Assembly (NCBI GenBank): GCA_003497445.1
Contig: DNNX01000038.1
Coordinates: 1 to 14,915, forward strand
Source of the DNA: Acholeplasmataceae bacterium
Lineage (GTDB): Bacteria > Bacillota_I > Bacilli_A > Acholeplasmatales > Acholeplasmataceae
Length of the DNA stretch: 14,915 bases
Reading direction: 5' to 3'
The notes beneath the pieces were generated by a model. It saw nothing but the letters and a program-made list of their open reading frames with translations, searched no databases and was not told the DNA's origin. Positions 14,485 to 14,915 of this stretch are shown one piece after another. Numbering within the stretch: position 1 is the stretch's first letter; the number at the start of each line of letters is the position of its first letter. Made by a program: the position numbers and the translations under genes.

Positions 14485-14915
14485 ATGCTTACATTTATCG
14501 ATTTTATATTACCATTAGTTTTAATCATTTTAATTATTGTGCCATTAATAAAGGTGTTTAATGGGAAACACCAAAAAGCAACTGTGAAACGTGCATTATC
14601 TAAACATGTTGTTGGATTTTTCACAGTGGTTGCACTCATTTTTGTCGTGCAACTTTTTGTAAAACCTCAACTTTTAGGAGCTGAAGAGGTTACACCAGCA
14701 ACAGATTTACTGACAGGAACTCTTGCACAAGGTTTAGGATTTATTAGTGCCGCGCTTGCCACAGGACTTTCAGCATTAGGTGCTGGGATTGCCGTTGCGG
14801 CAGCCGCCCCCGCAGCGATTGGGGCGTTCTCTGAAAAAGAAAAAAACTTTGGTAAATCTCTCATTTTTGTTGCACTTGGTGGAGGGGTTGCGATTTATTG
14901 GCTTCTTTTTTCCAT
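14485..14915 (+). CDS. ntpK: V-type ATPase subunit K (proteolipid), 3' end outside window
   Basis: Rotor-ring proteolipid; 143 codons are present. ATG 14485 follows a strong ACGGAGGG site. The layout is a first helix (LPLVLIILIIVPLI), a second (VGFFTVVALIFVVQLFV, residues 43-59), a short polar linker, then the c-subunit hairpin: GLGFISAALATGLSALGAG running into IAVAAAAPAAIGAF (about 83-115) and FGKSLIFVALGGGVAIYWLL (122-141). The extended N-terminus is known in Firmicutes V-type K subunits. The oddity is in helix 2: the usual ALAEG ion site reads ALGGG, so the carboxylate that carries the ion (position 133, codon GGA at 14881-14883) is Gly, and the usual IYG reads IYW at 137-139. Poor sequence near the window end could explain this, or the missing 3' part may hold a further hairpin. 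Confidence 0.88.
   Translation, partial: MLTFIDFILPLVLIILIIVPLIKVFNGKHQKATVKRALSKHVVGFFTVVALIFVVQLFVKPQLLGAEEVTPATDLLTGTLAQGLGFISAALATGLSALGAGIAVAAAAPAAIGAFSEKEKNFGKSLIFVALGGGVAIYWLLFS

Noticed and set aside
14667..14864. 65-codon minus-strand open frame rich in Ala and Pro
   Set aside because: A shadow of the alanine-rich helix of subunit K on the opposite strand.

Overview
The window comes from an AT-rich, low-GC Gram-positive-type bacterium that uses the standard code: UGA is used as a stop (for example at 2373, 8389 and 11502) and Trp is encoded by UGG. The lipoprotein substrate-binding proteins, the OpuA-type betaine transporter and the V-type ATPase, together with the standard code and the AT bias, suggest Acholeplasma-like Mollicutes/Tenericutes or a nearby low-GC Firmicute. 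This assignment is an inference; no rRNA or marker gene is present.

Layout. Positions 1-1771 (minus strand): two small membrane proteins of unknown function, translationally coupled to guaC (GMP reductase), which runs off the left edge. Positions 1759-2373 (plus): an AlkA-type DNA glycosylase that overlaps its neighbours at both ends. Positions 2349-3296 (minus): a zinc-dependent phospholipase C-like protein. Positions 3363-6436 (minus): a glycine betaine/proline-type ABC transporter in the order binding protein, permease, ATPase; the binding-protein signal peptide is broken by an apparent 1-nt frameshift. A 319-bp divergent regulatory region follows. Positions 6756-9090 (plus): a polar amino-acid-type ABC transporter in the same order. 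Positions 9116-9706 (minus): a rhomboid protease. Positions 9758-11011 (minus): a UMF1-like MFS transporter. Positions 11173-14915 (plus): the start of a V-type ATPase operon (peripheral stalk, C, I and partial K subunits).

The two ABC transporters are near mirror images around one intergenic region. Each has a hairpin just after the binding-protein gene and a 4-nt ATGA overlap between permease and ATPase, which suggests the binding protein is made in excess. Genes are tightly packed. Several promoters have an extended -10 (TGn), two sit directly behind the upstream terminator, and two genes (rhomboid and the DNA glycosylase) look leaderless.

No mobile element, CRISPR array, tRNA or rRNA was seen. 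The main oddities are the frameshifted OpuAC leader, a V-ATPase K subunit lacking its helix-2 ion-binding glutamate close to the right edge, and the leaderless/overlapping gene starts. I found no convincing wholly new multi-gene system.
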